Positions 1 through 11,765 of a DNA stretch of 64,000 nucleotides are shown here, one piece after another (the stretch's first letter is position 1; every line of letters begins with the position of its first letter). The DNA comes from Saccharina japonica. Taxonomy: Eukaryota > Sar > Phaeophyceae > Laminariales > Laminariaceae. Made by a program: the position numbers and the translations under genes. The notes under the pieces were generated by a model, which worked only from the letters and a program-made list of their open reading frames with translations, was not told the origin of the DNA and searched no databases. Location: assembly GCA_008828725.1 (NCBI GenBank), contig MEHQ01002413.1, positions 81,401 to 145,400 of the forward strand, written 5' to 3'.

Positions 1-305
1 TGTATGACCTGCATGATTTGCATGATCTGCATGATCTGTATGATCTAGCTCCTGTTGCCGGGTTAGAGTCGTACCATCTGCATGATCTTGGAAATGGTAA
101 TGTTTCTTGGGTTGGAGGTTTGCTTTGCAGATTCTGCATAGCATCCCATAACGGCAGGTTAAGATCTAGATAGTCTGTAGATGATATGTTAATGGTACAT
201 CTGACCAATCTGATCAAGATAATCTATGTTATCTCTCCGATTTGAAAAAATATCTAAAATGCATGACGACCGATGTGGTGTTGTATCGTCGCCGGTGCAC
301 TGCAG
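1..305. other. Window edge, intronic or upstream of coiled-coil gene
   Basis: I see no convincing exon here. The first 55 bases are a short TGCATGATC-type repeat. The stretch ends in a usable acceptor, a pyrimidine-poor tract followed by CAG at 303-305, directly before the first coiled-coil exon. It is therefore probably the end of an intron. Confidence 0.4.
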
Positions 306-365
306 GAAGTCATGGAGAAGAACAAGAAGATGCAACAGGACAAGAAGGTGGCCTACGACCTCAAG
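306..365 (+). CDS. Coiled-coil gene exon 1 of those visible
   Basis: The exon follows a CAG acceptor and reads EVMEKNKKMQQDKKVAYDLK before an AAG/gttgcc donor, which keeps phase 0 with the next exon. The donor is weak. The open frame runs on for a few codons (VAEAS) to alternative donors near 378 and 387, so the 3' edge is uncertain. Confidence 0.55.
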
Positions 366-3300
366 GTTGCCGAGGCGAGTGGACTTAGGTTTATGGTATA
401 CCTGGTATAATTTGTATGATTTGTATGATTTTTGGTACTCCAGGGACCCGCCAGTACTCAGTCATTTCAGCTTTTGGCACTCTAGGTACTCGCGAGTACA
501 AGTTAATTCCAGCTTTTGGTACTCCAGCAGCCACTCGCGAGTACCCAGTCACGTCAGCTCCTGGTACTCCAGGTATACCCGCAAGTATTCAGCCGTTTCA
601 CCTTTTGGTACCCCAAATACTCACGAGTACTCAGTCGTTTTACACAACGTTTCTCAAAGCCGGTGGACGTATGCTACAGTAGAGGTGCACCGACCATTAT
701 ATTTTTTTCTGTGGCTCCTCACTTGAAGAGGAAGTCTACACTGATAGTGAGTCAAAACTGATTTTGGAGGTAAAATTGCTCCCCGACGAACAACCTCATG
801 GCCGAAGTATCAACTAACAATATTGTAACACAACAATAATGAAATTCCGGTGATTTTGAGTTCAGGAGCCCCGTCATTCGGAGAACGTCTCCGCCAAAAA
901 ACGGTTACGCCTACCGTAGCGCGCGTCGGTTGTAGGTGAGGTATAACGCTACTAAAGCGAGGAGTGTCTCATAGAACTATAGGGATGCACCCGCTTTTTT
1001 TCTTGCGCGCCTCACTTGAGGAACTCTATACAAACAATAAGTCAACAGTAAGCCACCCGAGAATTCACGTCGAGGAAAAATAATAACGCAACCCGATGAG
1101 CAACTCCCAAGCCTATTGTAGGTACATCACGAACAAAAAGTTTGAAAGACAAAGTCACATTCCAACAACATAGGGTTCAGAAGCCCGGTCAGCCAGTCAC
1201 AAATGTTTTGCCTCATACGGGAAAACAAATGCTAACCGTATTCTTCGTACATAGTAGCACGCATCTGGCTGCATGTACCCCCACCGCAGGACGTCTCATT
1301 GTGTTCGTAGTGTTTGGGGCCAATTTCTTAGATGCTTTCGCCCACTGTATGTATACCCCAACACGCCTACACACCATTGTTGACTTTTTTTTTTCACAAC
1401 TTGATCCGGACTCGACAACATAGTTCATTCTACACAGCTCGGGACCAATAATCAATTCCCCCCTCATGATCTACGTTTGTTTGCACCATATCTTTCATGA
1501 AATGTATATTCTTGATCTGTATGGTCTAGCTCGTCATCATGTTGCCGGGTGGGAGCCGTATTACCCGCATGCTCTTGAGACGGTTTACTGGGTTGGATCT
1601 GTACTGTACGCAGATCTTGCGCAACATGTTATAACATATTGATTGTGCTTGGTACTCGAGAATGGATGGAGTATTGATACATAGTGAACATATTGTGTTG
1701 GGCGATTCAGAATGACTGCTGTATGTGTGCTCTTCCGCCCTCCCTCCCTCCCTCCGTAGAGAATAAGTTATAGGTACGATATGTTTCTGATACTTTATTT
1801 ATGTAGCACGCATGCTATGTAAGTACTTAAAGCAGGAGGAGTATAGGCGGGGTATAGGTGCTTTAACCACGTAATCATAGCAGTTTCTGTGCTATTTGTT
1901 GGCGATGTGAAATATGCACATGCACCTGTCTGACAACGGCATTCGAATCTTGATAAATCTTTGAATGGGTTTTGTCTTTCCGCGCACTACTAGTGGTAGG
2001 TTAAAACGCTGTTCTTAAGTCATTGTTGCTAGGTGATAAAATAGTACACTTCGAAGCTTGTCATGCACCCGGGTTTCCACCCTCTGTCATGTATCAATTT
2101 CCTTGTGTGGAAAATCGCTCGAAGGTTCTTGATTACACCAGCAGCTCGTGGCAAGGGGAGATCACGTTTCCCCGATGATAAGTTGGCATAATAACTACTG
2201 CTGTAAGCTTGAAACCATAGCACGCGGTCGGACAAATTACATTTGCGTATGAAATGAGGATTTGAGATTTATTATTTTAGTTTTAGAGTCAATCTCAATG
2301 GTGATACCGTCTCTGGCTGTCTGGCCTGGGCGGCTTTTCTGGTAGTTCGGAAAATACATTGATTGACTGGTTGACCGACTGAAATGAGGATCTGAGATTT
2401 ATTATTTTAGTTTTAGAGTCGATCTCAATGGTGATACCGTCTCTGGCTGTCTGGTCTGGGCGGCTTTTCTAATAGTTTGGAAAATACATTGACTGACTGA
2501 TTGACTGATTGAACGGGGATTCGCGAATGGAGGATTTTGATTGAGTTTTTGATTGGGCTGGCGGGGTTAAGGTTGGGTTGTGGTATTTGATTGATGGTTT
2601 TCGGGCATTGAAAATTCTGCCTGTTTACTGATTAAAATAGTGGATACTGCTGTGCGGATATACTGTTTTTGGTCGAACCGTGATCGGGAGCTGTATTGTT
2701 GATTGTCAGGGAGATATTCAATGCTAATAACGGCTGGTCTGGTAGTTCCGAGAATACATTGTACGGTATTGAGATTTGTATTGAGGATCTTTCAGGTTTT
2801 GAGATTCTTACAACGTGCAGTAAATCTGAAGTTAGTACTACTGGATAAACTTGTATCGACCTATTGACACCGAGCTGATGGCCGTCTGATTTTCGAGGCC
2901 TTATGCCCTAGTTTCGGCAGCTGAGTGTCTTGGAAGATTGTTGAAGTTTGAGCCAGTATGGTTTAGGTTTTGGATCTGAAGTTAGTACTACTGGATAAAC
3001 TTGTATCGACCTATTGACAACGAGCTGATGGCCGTCTGATTATCGAGGCCATATGCCCTAGTTTCGGCAGCTGAGTGTCTGGGAAGATTGTTGAAGTTTG
3101 AGCCAGTATGTTTTAGATTTTGGTATTTGAATTTGAATGAATGTGCTTGAATTTCTGGTATTCAGTACTTTGAATTTGCTTGAGGTTTTGGGACATTGTG
3201 GTCCACTTTCGGTACGTGAATTTGGAATGTGTGATATTGATTCGAGATGATGATTTGTGGTTTTCGGGACAGCTATGAGGTGTGACCATGCTATGATATT

Positions 3301-6300
3301 GTGATGCTTTATTGCCATACTGTTCACCATGCAAGGAGGATATTAGTTGATGGGACTGTACATCTGTTCGGTATGCATACTGCGGATGTGTGGTGTCGCA
3401 CAGTATCGATTACAAAGCAGGGAGGTGCTTGGTACTCGATACAGCAGTTACGATGGCGGTTACATATATTGGGGAGTTCATATGCTTGGTGAGGCTCTAT
3501 TGAGGTAGGAATGAGTGCCTGATGTCTCTCCCCTTGACTTGACTTGCGCTACTTCGATGGTGGCCTGCGAGGTCCGATGATAACATTACTTAACTACGTG
3601 GTTTATGTCTACAGGAGGAGCGCTCCAGCTCCCAGACCCTGCCTGCCTGTGTCAGTGTCCGCCATGCGCCTGAGGTCGTATCAACATAACATCAGAATGG
3701 GATGCAGAGAGTCTTCAGTAGATCGTGATCTGTGTGACGCGCGAAATAGTTGGAAAACTATTACCCCGCATTCTTTAACTTTCGATATGCTTGGCTTTAA
3801 GCATTAGAGCTCCATCGCGAGCACTAACCCTAACCGCGCGGGAGATTTCTCGGAACGATCATGTTATAAGCCGTGATCGTGGAATGTTGAACAAATGATC
3901 GTAGTTGGACCAAACCGTGAACATTGCATCACCGCTGTCCGCATAACTATCACAACACACAGGCGGCCAGACGAAAGGCTGAGAGGGCCGGGGCGGAAGA
4001 GGCCCTCGCGAAGAAGAAACTAGAGGAACAGATCAAGCAGGACAGCATTCGCGCAAAGGTGTGCATAAAGCGGAGAGGCGGTGTGGCACGGTTTTGTTTT
4101 TGTAAGAGTTGTCTTGTCTTGTCTTGGCTTTGCTTGTGGCTTGGGTTTTTTTGTCTTTAGTTGTCTTGTCTAGTCTGGATTGGGTTGTCTTGTCCTCTCT
4201 TCTTGTGTTGTGTTGTGTTGTGTTGTCTTATCCTCTCTTATCGTATCCTCTCATGCCCTGTCTTTTCTTTTCTGGTCTTGTCTTGCCTTGCCCTCTTTTG
4301 TCTCTTCTTGTCTTGCCCAATGCGATATTTCGTTATTAACCCTTTCGCTACTGCAAAAGTGATTCCACACTACAGTAGTTTCAAGCAGTTTGGTCCCCAA
4401 ACAACGTGGGTGATATTCTGAAGGAGTCAACTAGCTTAACATATGTATGTGTGATATCTTCCTTTGGTCCTCCACAGAGGTTGGAAGCGAGCTACCAGGA
4501 TCGTGCCGACCACCGCAAGGACATTCTCGCTCGCCGGCGGAAGAAGGACAAGTTTTACGGCGAGGTATGGAGCCCTAGCAACCTCCACTCCGGTGTGTTT
4601 CGCTCCTACCCCTCCCCCCGCCCATACCCTTTTGTTTGTTGCTTCAGTGCCCTCTGTTGCCCCTCCCTTCCTCTGTTTCGCTTTCTTCCCCTCCCTTCCC
4701 CTCCCCTCCTCCCCCCTTCCCTTTGGTCCAGCCCCCCCCTCCCCTCCCTTCCCCTCTCCTCCTCGAATTTACACACGAAACGCAGGGCAAACTAGACGAA
4801 TCCTCCTACGTACAATCAAGGAAATCCGAACTATTACGGGGGAACATAGTAATCAGGACCAAATATGCTTGGTAAAAAAACTAGGTTTTTGTGTATGTCA
4901 TGGGTCCTGATTAGTATAGTCCCCCGTTATAGTCGGATAGTTGGCGCCGCTACAACTACAGTAGCTATAAAACCTAGCCAACTAATGCTAACAAAACTCA
5001 GGTTGACGACGCTTAGCTTGCCAATCACGGCCCTTCTACGTACGCTGTAATATGTAACCCTTCTAATCCATTCTTCTTTGTGTATTACGTATTACCCCTT
5101 CATTGCGCGTTACCCAAGATCCGTTCGGGAAGAGATAAAGAACTGGCCATAAAGAAACTATACCACGACCTCGTCATGGACGACAAGCGGCAGGGCATTG
5201 AAAGGTAAGAGTCTTCTTATCAAAGGTGTGCTTAGCAGGGTACATACCCGGATATCTGCCCAACTACTTACACATATACCGGGTATACCCACATACCCGG
5301 GTATCTACCCACGTACCCGGGCATCTACCCGGGTAACTACCCAAATACCCGGACATTTACCAGGATATCTACTCAATACGCGGATATCTTCCCGGTATCT
5401 ACCCATACGTCCGTGTATACCCCTGGGTAGCTACCCACACGATCGGGTATCTGCCCGGGTATCTACCCATTTACCCGGGTATCTGCCCCGGTATCTACCC
5501 GAGCATCTACCTCGTCATGGAGGAGAAGATTTTTTATTCGTCACCCACAACTGGATTTTGAGAATAAATGAAAGTGCAACGAGATGAACAATTTTATGGC
5601 CTAGGCGTGGACGTGTTGGTAAAACAACACTGGTGTTCCAACGATTAAGCATACGCCTTTTTGAGTAGTTCCTCTCAGTTGGAGGAATCCTGTCAGTTCA
5701 ATTTCAGCGCCACACCCGTGTTGTAGCTCAAATCTATGTGTACGTGTCACAAGAGTTTCTTAGCAGAAGATACAGCTCACCCTTGGTGCGACTCCTCGCC
5801 GGACCATTCACGCTGCCCTTCGCGCCCGGTGCAAACACTCAATGTCTACTTGATCGACGACATGAAAACCCGACGTGCTCCGTCCCGGCATTGTAGGGAT
5901 GCGAGAGTCTATGGTGATACGACTATGGCCATGGATGGCATGCGGCTAATGCGTACACCCCCTCCCCTCTGTACCGTACCATGCCGCCCCTTAGAGAGCT
6001 GGTGTACTCGGTTTAAGAGCACCCTGTGACACGCCCCAAAACGTGGTCTTGTCTCTAATACGGCGTTATACTTTCCGACTGAAAAATGACCCCATACTAT
6101 TTCTAAGCGTTGTTTTTCTCGTGACAAAAAAAACGATTTACCTGGTCTTATCCCTACCACGGTCTTGAAGCGAATGTTTTTATAACGGGTACACCACCAC
6201 GGCTGTTATGGTTGGAGCAAGGTCGAAACACGCTGTGATACATACCAACAACCTCGAGTATAGATAGGCCATTATATACCACTCTGTCCGCATATGTAAG

Positions 6301-9300
6301 GTGATTCCAGTAGGGTGTTCAAGTAGTTCATATTATTACCTTGATGATCCTTATGTTTTCGGGCAGATAATCTGTATCACACGGGTCAGTAACTAATACA
6401 CCGTATCACACGGGTCACAATATAACACAGGGGTGATCATATTACACACCGGATCACACGTTGATAATATGACGGTGAACATTCCTAACAGTTTACTCTT
6501 AGGTTATCTGTCGACGATATAAAAACGATGAGGAAAATGTGACTGCACTTTTTTTAGGCAACCTATTTAAAGCAACCTTTTTGACCGCACGTTTTGGAGG
6601 CAACCCTATTTCAAACGAGTGGTTCTTGTTCCTCGCGTATTCAGATCTGGAGGGCGACAAGTCGCCCGCCGTCGCACCTCCTCGACACGCCCTACACTTC
6701 GCCCCCCCTCTCCTCGTCAGCGCAAACGATAGGCGTGACCAACGTACGTACATGCTTTGGCCTCAAGTGTCGGTGCGAGCTTATCATACCGACAAAGAAC
6801 GCAACTCTTAGGAAACAGTGCGCGGCCTCTATCAATCCACGCACAGTCTATGTAACGCCTCGTATCACACGGGTGAAAACATATCCCACCGTACCACGCG
6901 GGTGATAATATAACACACCGTATCACACGGGTGATAATATAACACACCGTATCACACGGGTGATAAGACCACACACCGTATTACACGGGGGATAATATGA
7001 CATACCGTACGTATCACAGGGGTGATAAGATAACACGCCGTATCACACGGGTGGTAAGATATCACAACCATATCACACGGGTGATAGGAAAGCACACGGT
7101 ATCACACGGGTGATACAACAGCACACCGTATAGAATGGGCGATAAGATATCACACCGTACCACACGGGTGATAATATATCATACCGTCTCACACGGGTGA
7201 TAAGATAACACACCGTATCACATGGGTTATAAAATAACACCCCCCCCTGGGATAATTTGAGAGCCCACTTTCGACGCGAGCTAAAAAGCAGTAGGGGAAT
7301 ACAGCAGTTTACCTACTAACAATATAGAGGTCCTCAAGTGAGTGAGCCTCAGAAAAAAAAAACATGGTGCACCTCTAGCTTACGCTAACACGTGTCTTCT
7401 CCAAAACCAGTATATCGGGCGCACATAACGGAAATAGTGGTTATGTGGGAAGATCTGGTCGACCTATTTTCGTAGTCACGTCGCTTGGTGTTTGCACCCT
7501 CTCCGGGGTTGTCGAGAAAATCAACTTGAACATTCGGTCAAGAGGGTGTGTTATCTTATCACCCCGTGTGATAAGGTATACCTGGTATATACTCTTAGCA
7601 TACCCGGGTATCTACCCGAGTATTTACCCAAGTCTGACCAGCATCACCAGGTTTGGTACCCGGCTACCCCAGAGTATCCACCATTCTACAAACTACACAC
7701 ACTTCACAAGGAAAATGGTGACTTTAAGAAGACCTCGACGAGGTATTTTCATACCTAGACTGCACGGATCGCTCGGCGGGTGCACCTTCTCCGCTGTCGA
7801 GAAACCCAGCTTGAACATTCGCCCAAGGGGGTGTGTTATTTCATCCCCCTGTTTGATAATGTATACAACATTGGCTACTAGGATTTAGCGTAGCGCCCGG
7901 GCACGATTTCTGAATCCTGGTTAAGGTCTTTCCCCTCGTCGGCATTTTCTTTGCTCTTGATGACCTCCTCGTGTAGACGAAATATATACAACCTCGCAAC
8001 GCATTGGTTGTTGTGTGTCGTTGTGTATCGCTTGTTAGGTTGCGGAGAGTGGACGAGTTTGTGCGTCTCCAGACGCTGCTGAGGATCGAGCAGGAAACGG
8101 AGCGAACAGAGCGCATCAAGGCAGAGAGGGAGTTCATCGTCGAACAGGCATGCTTGTGTGCTTTTCTGTGTGTATATTTGCATGATTCTACTTACCCCCC
8201 TGGGTCACGTGTCTTTGGGGGAGAGCATACTTGGGAGTTTGAGTCGAGAGCAATGCCGCGGTAAAAGCATCATGTTTTGGCTCAATATTTGTCACTGGGA
8301 CCGATTGGGCTCCTCAAGCAAGCAACTACGGGATACCCGGTATACAGTATGATACCCCTAATATTGCAGTATGTTTGGTTTAGGACTACTGCAGCACTAA
8401 ATAACTTCTTCGAAGTCATGTTTCGGATGATGTATTGAGCTCCTTGCGCGAGGGGCTAAACTAAATAATGCACTACCCCTACAAGGGCATTTCTCTCAAG
8501 TTTCTTTCGTAGGATCATCTATACCACTTTGGCCGGGAATACAAATGATACCCCGTACCCCCTAACCCGTGTCCCCTATCCCCTACCTCGTGCCCCCTTT
8601 TCCCTGCTCCTTATCCCCTTTCTCCTGCCCCTTGTCAACTATCCCCTGACGCTGTGTCCCCTATCCCCTATCCCCCTTATCCCTGCCGACAGCGCATTGC
8701 GGCGGCCAATGAGGTGATAAAAAAGAAGCACAGGATCAAGGAAGCCATGGAAAAGATGAGAGCCACGAACAACTTCCACAGCCTGGACGCTCTACTGTGA
8801 GATACACACAAAACACCCCTGCTTCTGCATCGATGCATGCCAGAGCGTTCATATGCCTCCACACCTACGATACGAAAACCCTGCCTTGAAATATCTAGAC
8901 CTGAAATGGGCATCGATTATTATCTGTCCGAGGTTTACATTATTGCTATTACGGGGGACCATAGTGAATAGGATCTACCGCACGCACCTAAACTTAATTG
9001 TTTACCTATTTTTAAAAACAATACTTGGTCCTATTTTCTACGATCCCCCGTATCACTCGTCAATTATCTAGCCCCATATGGGGCTGCTGTACATTTGGGT
9101 TGAGCTGGGTTGAGCAGCGTACGTTTGCTTTTTTGGCTTCATCATATTCTGGTTTTGGACGAGGCGTCGAGAATCCTCCCTCATAAAGTAGAGCCCCCTC
9201 AAAAACGTTTTCATGCGTTGCAGTAGTGTCGTCGAGGCGTTACGGTTTTCCTTTCGAAAAGGCGATCCACTCCCCCCACCCGCCAGAAGAGTTGCGAGGC

Positions 9301-10393
9301 GGGGCAAGAGCCGTGTGTGTATGGTGTATCTATCGATGCCCGCCACGACAGGGCTGGCACCTACCACTCTGCCCAAAAATATCAGGACAGTTTGATCATT
9401 AATGTGTCATCCAAATGTTTCTTATTTTCAGGGACATGGTGGTATTTCATCCAAACTGTGCTTTGCTATTTCAGGGATACATTACGTAGTCCAATTTTAT
9501 TAGGGTATGGTAACCACTTGGTTATAGTTTATGACATATATACCTGCAGTCGTAGGCCACCCAAACCCTGTCCTCGAGAAGGTCGAAATAGCAAACCGAT
9601 GAACAATGCTCTGCGCTGGGTGCTTATCGAAACAAATTGTAAGAAGGCGCCAATGGTGTTCCAACGGCAAGGCATAGCCTCATAAGGCATGTTCCTTATG
9701 GGGTAGACTTCCTCAGTGCCCCGTCAGTCCAACCATTGTGTCGGCCAAACGAAGGTACATTACTACCCCTATCTGATATAGCACCCGTGTACGGGGTATA
9801 CGTCTGACATGTTCCCCGCACGCATTAGTGAACGGCCCAAACTACAACATTACTATGTACAGAAGAGAGTGTAGAATTTGTGAGACGGCTCTTTCTGTTT
9901 TTGTGGTTTTCTTCTCTCGGAGTGCTTATGAGTGATTCACGTTGAAGGTCGCTCATGCTACACATCACGGATGATCATATTATTGGTAGTTGCCAGACTC
10001 AGCCTAGACTAATGCCCTTATGCTCATACTAACCGGTAGATGCTCGCTTGAGGAGTATACTATTACTCAGTCAGAAAGTATTGCCTCAGAAGGCAAAGAC
10101 TAACTGCAACCCCTACCAGTATACGGTATACCGTGGGATGGGTCACTCGTATCCCTGTAACGTAGAAACGCGTCCACAAAATGATTTTCGTTTGTTCATC
10201 CTAAAGGGCGGTTTCTAGACCGTCGTACGGTCCCGTCGCCGCACAATAGCCCCACTTGAACGCAACCGTTCCTGATTCCCGCTGTGACAATGCCCCCATC
10301 CATTGCAGGGACGGCTTGGACAAGCGTAGGCGGAGATCGAAGGGAGTTCCAGAAGTGGAGGCGGTAGCGGGGTCCAGCCCGGTCCCTACCTGA
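306..10393 (+). CDS. Charged coiled-coil protein, 3' part, seven exons
   Basis: Seven exons join on the plus strand: 306-365, 3963-4058, 4478-4564, 5119-5204, 8039-8147, 8693-8796 and 10309-10393. Phases match at every junction (0, 0, 0, 2, 0, 2) and the last exon ends in TGA. The product is about 208 residues and extremely rich in Lys, Arg, Glu, Asp, Gln and Ala, for example KAERAGAEEALAKKKLEEQ and RRRKKDKFYGE, with few prolines until the tail. That pattern suggests a continuous coiled coil. The last ~27 residues are a basic then Pro/Ser/Val tail. I do not recognise the family; long charged coiled coils of this kind are common in cytoskeletal and flagellar proteins, but nothing here proves that. 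No start codon is assigned, so the gene is 5' incomplete. It converges on the nitric oxide synthase gene with ~8.8 kb of repeats between. Confidence 0.75.
666..927 (+). mobile_element. MITE family A copy, diverged
   Basis: This non-coding element starts with GACGTATGCTACAGTAGAGG and ends with the inverted match CTACCGTAGCGCGCGTC. Inside it carries the family landmarks: a stretch of T, CTCCTCACTTGA, and GTCATTCGGAGAACG near the end. Flanks GGTG and GGTT are an imperfect 4-bp duplication. A more degraded relative follows at about 980-1200. It lies in the first visible intron of the coiled-coil gene. Confidence 0.7.
2251..2510 (+). repeat. Two tandem copies of a 130-bp unit
   Basis: GAAATGAGGA occurs at 2251 and again at 2381, and the 130 bases after each are nearly identical, differing at only a handful of positions. 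This is a recent tandem duplication inside the intron; no coding content is seen. Confidence 0.9.
2825..3122 (+). repeat. Two tandem copies of a 150-bp unit
   Basis: TCTGAAGTTAGTACTACTGG begins at 2825 and at 2975 and the following ~148 bases match almost perfectly. Like the 130-bp pair just upstream it is a young intronic duplication. Confidence 0.9.
3963..4058 (+). CDS. Coiled-coil gene exon 2
   Basis: Thirty-two codons in phase 0, between an acceptor ending CACAG and the donor AAG/gtgtgc. The product begins AARRKAERAGAEEALAKKK and continues as alternating acidic and basic helix-forming residues with no proline. Confidence 0.8.
4105..4320 (+). repeat. TCTTG/TTGTC low-complexity tract
   Basis: A simple pyrimidine-rich tract of TTGTCTTGTC, TGTGTTGTG and CCTCTC units fills most of the intron between coiled-coil exons 2 and 3. 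The intron's remaining part is unremarkable. Confidence 0.8.
4478..4564 (+). CDS. Coiled-coil gene exon 3
   Basis: Twenty-nine codons in phase 0 between TCCTCCACAG and the donor GAG/gtatgg. The product reads RLEASYQDRADHRKDILARR followed by a very basic KKDKFYGE. Confidence 0.85.
4824..4939 (+). mobile_element. MITE family B copy (GGGGGACCATAGT termini)
   Basis: This is a palindromic element. ATTACGGGGGAACATAGTAA at the left is mirrored by TTAGTATAGTCCCCCGTTAT at the right, with arms of more than 30 bp around a ~35-bp loop. Further copies are at 8948-9054, 40058-40254 and 41138-41258. It is non-coding. Confidence 0.75.
5119..5204 (+). CDS. Coiled-coil gene exon 4
   Basis: Read in phase 0 from an acceptor ending CCCAAG to the strong donor AAAG/gtaaga, finishing in phase 2. 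Residues include RDKELAIKKLYHDLVMDDK, continuing the charged helix. Confidence 0.85.
5230..5520 (+). repeat. Minisatellite of GGTATCTACCC units
   Basis: Many degenerate copies of a ~14-bp unit related to ACCCGGGTATCT, partly palindromic (ACCCGGGT), lie directly after exon 4 in the intron. Related sequence reappears at about 7575-7640. Confidence 0.85.
5866..5945 (-). repeat. Dispersed repeat family C, fragment
   Basis: The stretch reads in reverse GCCATAGTCGTATCACCATA and then a CAATGCCGGGACGGAGCACG core. Copies of this core occur on the plus strand at about 22452, 42449 and 46464 and on the minus strand near 57780. Confidence 0.7.
6375..7240 (+). repeat. ~29-bp palindromic minisatellite
   Basis: Repeats of CACCGTATCACACGGGTGAT, each separated by about 8-10 variable bases such as AATATAACA, form a dense array at 6858-7240 with outlying copies at 6375-6470. 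Each unit holds the imperfect inverted repeat CACCGT..ACGGGTG. This is intron sequence between coiled-coil exons 4 and 5. Confidence 0.9.
7322..7396 (-). mobile_element. MITE family A, truncated end
   Basis: The reverse strand matches the left end of family A: a CACGTGTTAGCGTAAGC terminus, AGAGGTGCACCATGTT, then CTGAGGCTCACTCACTTGAG. The other half is missing. Confidence 0.6.
8039..8147 (+). CDS. Coiled-coil gene exon 5, probable GC donor
   Basis: One base completes the codon split with exon 4, then 36 codons read LRRVDEFVRLQTLLRIEQET and onward to FIVEQ. The frame joins exon 6 in phase only if the exon ends at CAG/gcatgc, a GC-AG intron. GT donors a little downstream (8155, 8167) would add codons. 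Confidence 0.75.
8540..8690 (+). repeat. CCCCTATC pyrimidine repeat
   Basis: Short degenerate CCCTATCCCCT and CCCTTTCTCC units form an almost pure pyrimidine tract that ends in the acceptor of exon 6. Confidence 0.8.
8693..8796 (+). CDS. Coiled-coil gene exon 6
   Basis: After CCGACAG the frame reads RIAAANEVIKKKHRIKEAME and on to NNFHSLDALL. Reading on would hit a TGA straight away (CTA CTG TGA). The same bases form the donor CT/gtgaga, which joins the next exon in phase, so I favour splicing; a short isoform ending here is possible. Confidence 0.8.
8948..9054 (+). mobile_element. MITE family B copy
   Basis: ATTACGGGGGACCATAGTGA at the left is mirrored by CTACGATCCCCCGTAT at the right around a short AT-rich loop. 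It lies in the last intron of the coiled-coil gene. Confidence 0.75.
9880..9980 (+). repeat. Dispersed repeat family D copy
   Basis: Landmarks are a T-rich start, TTTTCTTCTCTCGGAGTG, and CACGTTGAAGGTCGCTCATG. Related copies lie near 28615, 28755, 44740, 44950 and 45105. The rest of this last intron (9055-10308) holds nothing else I recognise. Confidence 0.55.
10309..10393 (+). CDS. Coiled-coil gene last exon with stop
   Basis: The acceptor CATTGCAG is followed by G, which completes CT|G (Leu), then DGLDKRRRRSKGVPEVEAV and a short tail ending SSPVPT and TGA. The basic RRRR cluster near the C-terminus could be a nuclear or microtubule-binding patch; that is only inference. Confidence 0.75.
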
Positions 10394-10440
10394 AGCCCCC
10401 CCGCGCCACCGCCGCGCGCAGACTCTAGGGGGATACCGTC

Positions 10441-11765
10441 GCTACCGGTTATTGCCGACTACCGGTATTGGTGTTGTCGATGTCATCAACATCAGCACCT
10501 TCAATATTGTCGGTATCGGTATTGTCGGTATGATAAGGCCATTGTAGGTATCGGTGTTGAAGGTATCGTTAATATCGGCATCGTTTATTGCCGATATCGT
10601 TATCATCGGTATCGGTAGTGTCGATATCACTGTCGTCAGTATTTTATTGGTATTTGTCGACATCGTTGTGGTCGGCATCATCGACGTCGGTATCGATGTT
10701 TGTAAGTATCGTTGTCGTCGGTATTATTGCTGACGTCGTTGGCATCGGTATCGGTAGTGTCCCAATCATGAATGATCAGTATCGTTATGACCGGCTTTGA
10801 TATTGTCGGTATCACTATCGTCCGTATCGTGTTGGTGTTATCGACTTCGATTTGGTCGGTATCATCATCATCGATATTGGTGTTTGTAGGTATCGTTATC
10901 GTTATCGTTATCGTTGTCGTGGGTATCGTTTATTTTTGATATCGTTAACACCGGTACAGGTATTGGTATTGCTATTGTTATCATTTTCTCCAGCATCGGC
11001 AATGCCGGTATCGGTATCGGTATCGATATTGTCGGTATCGTCATAGTAGGTATCGTTTTTATCGGTATTTTTGTCCCCTTGTCGATATATTTAGCGTCGA
11101 TATCGGTGTTGCAGGTATCGCTATTGTCGACATTATCATCGTTGGTATCGATATGGTCAGTATCGTCGTAAACGTATCGATACGGTCATCACATTAGTAC
11201 CCGTTCTGATATTCTCGATAACGGTGTCGTTGGTATCGGTATCATTGGTATCGATATTGTCAGTACCTTCGTCGTTGCTATCGATATTTTCGGTATCGTT
11301 ATCGTCGTTGCCGGTATCGTTTTGGATGGTATCGACGTCGTCAGTATCGATCTCGCCAGTATATATATAGTCAGAATCGTTGTTATCGGCATGGTTCTCG
11401 TCGGTATGATATATTGCCGGTATCGTCATCGTTTGTATCGGCGTTGTCAGTATCGGTATCGATATCGGTATCGTTCGTGCAGTTATCGTCGGTATCGGTA
11501 TAATCGGTGAAGTTGTCGTCGGTATGATAAAGTTCCGGTATCGTTATCGTTGGTGTCGCCACCGCTGATTTCGACGTTGTCAGTATCGTTATCGTCGGTA
11601 TCGATATCTCCGGTGTCGACTATCTCCGGTATCGAGTTTGCCGGTATCGATACAGCGTTGGCATCTGTATCGTCAGTAGTCGTTACCATCGGCATCGTCA
11701 ATGTCGACACCTTTATCGTCAGTATCGTTATCGCCGGTATCGGTAAGGGCGGTATCGTTCTTACG
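10441..11765 (+). repeat. 1.3-kb degenerate GGTATCGTT array
   Basis: The plus strand is built almost wholly from variants of GGTATCG, TATTGTCGG and TATCGTTATCG, a basic period of about 6 bp. Long frames here read Val/Ile/Ser/Gly or Thr/Asp/Ile strings on both strands and are repeat shadows. Confidence 0.9.

Noticed and set aside
6375..7240. CRISPR-like array (regular ~20-bp repeats with short spacers)
   Set aside because: Spacers are only ~8-10 bp and similar to one another. The locus is intronic in a eukaryotic gene, so it is a minisatellite.
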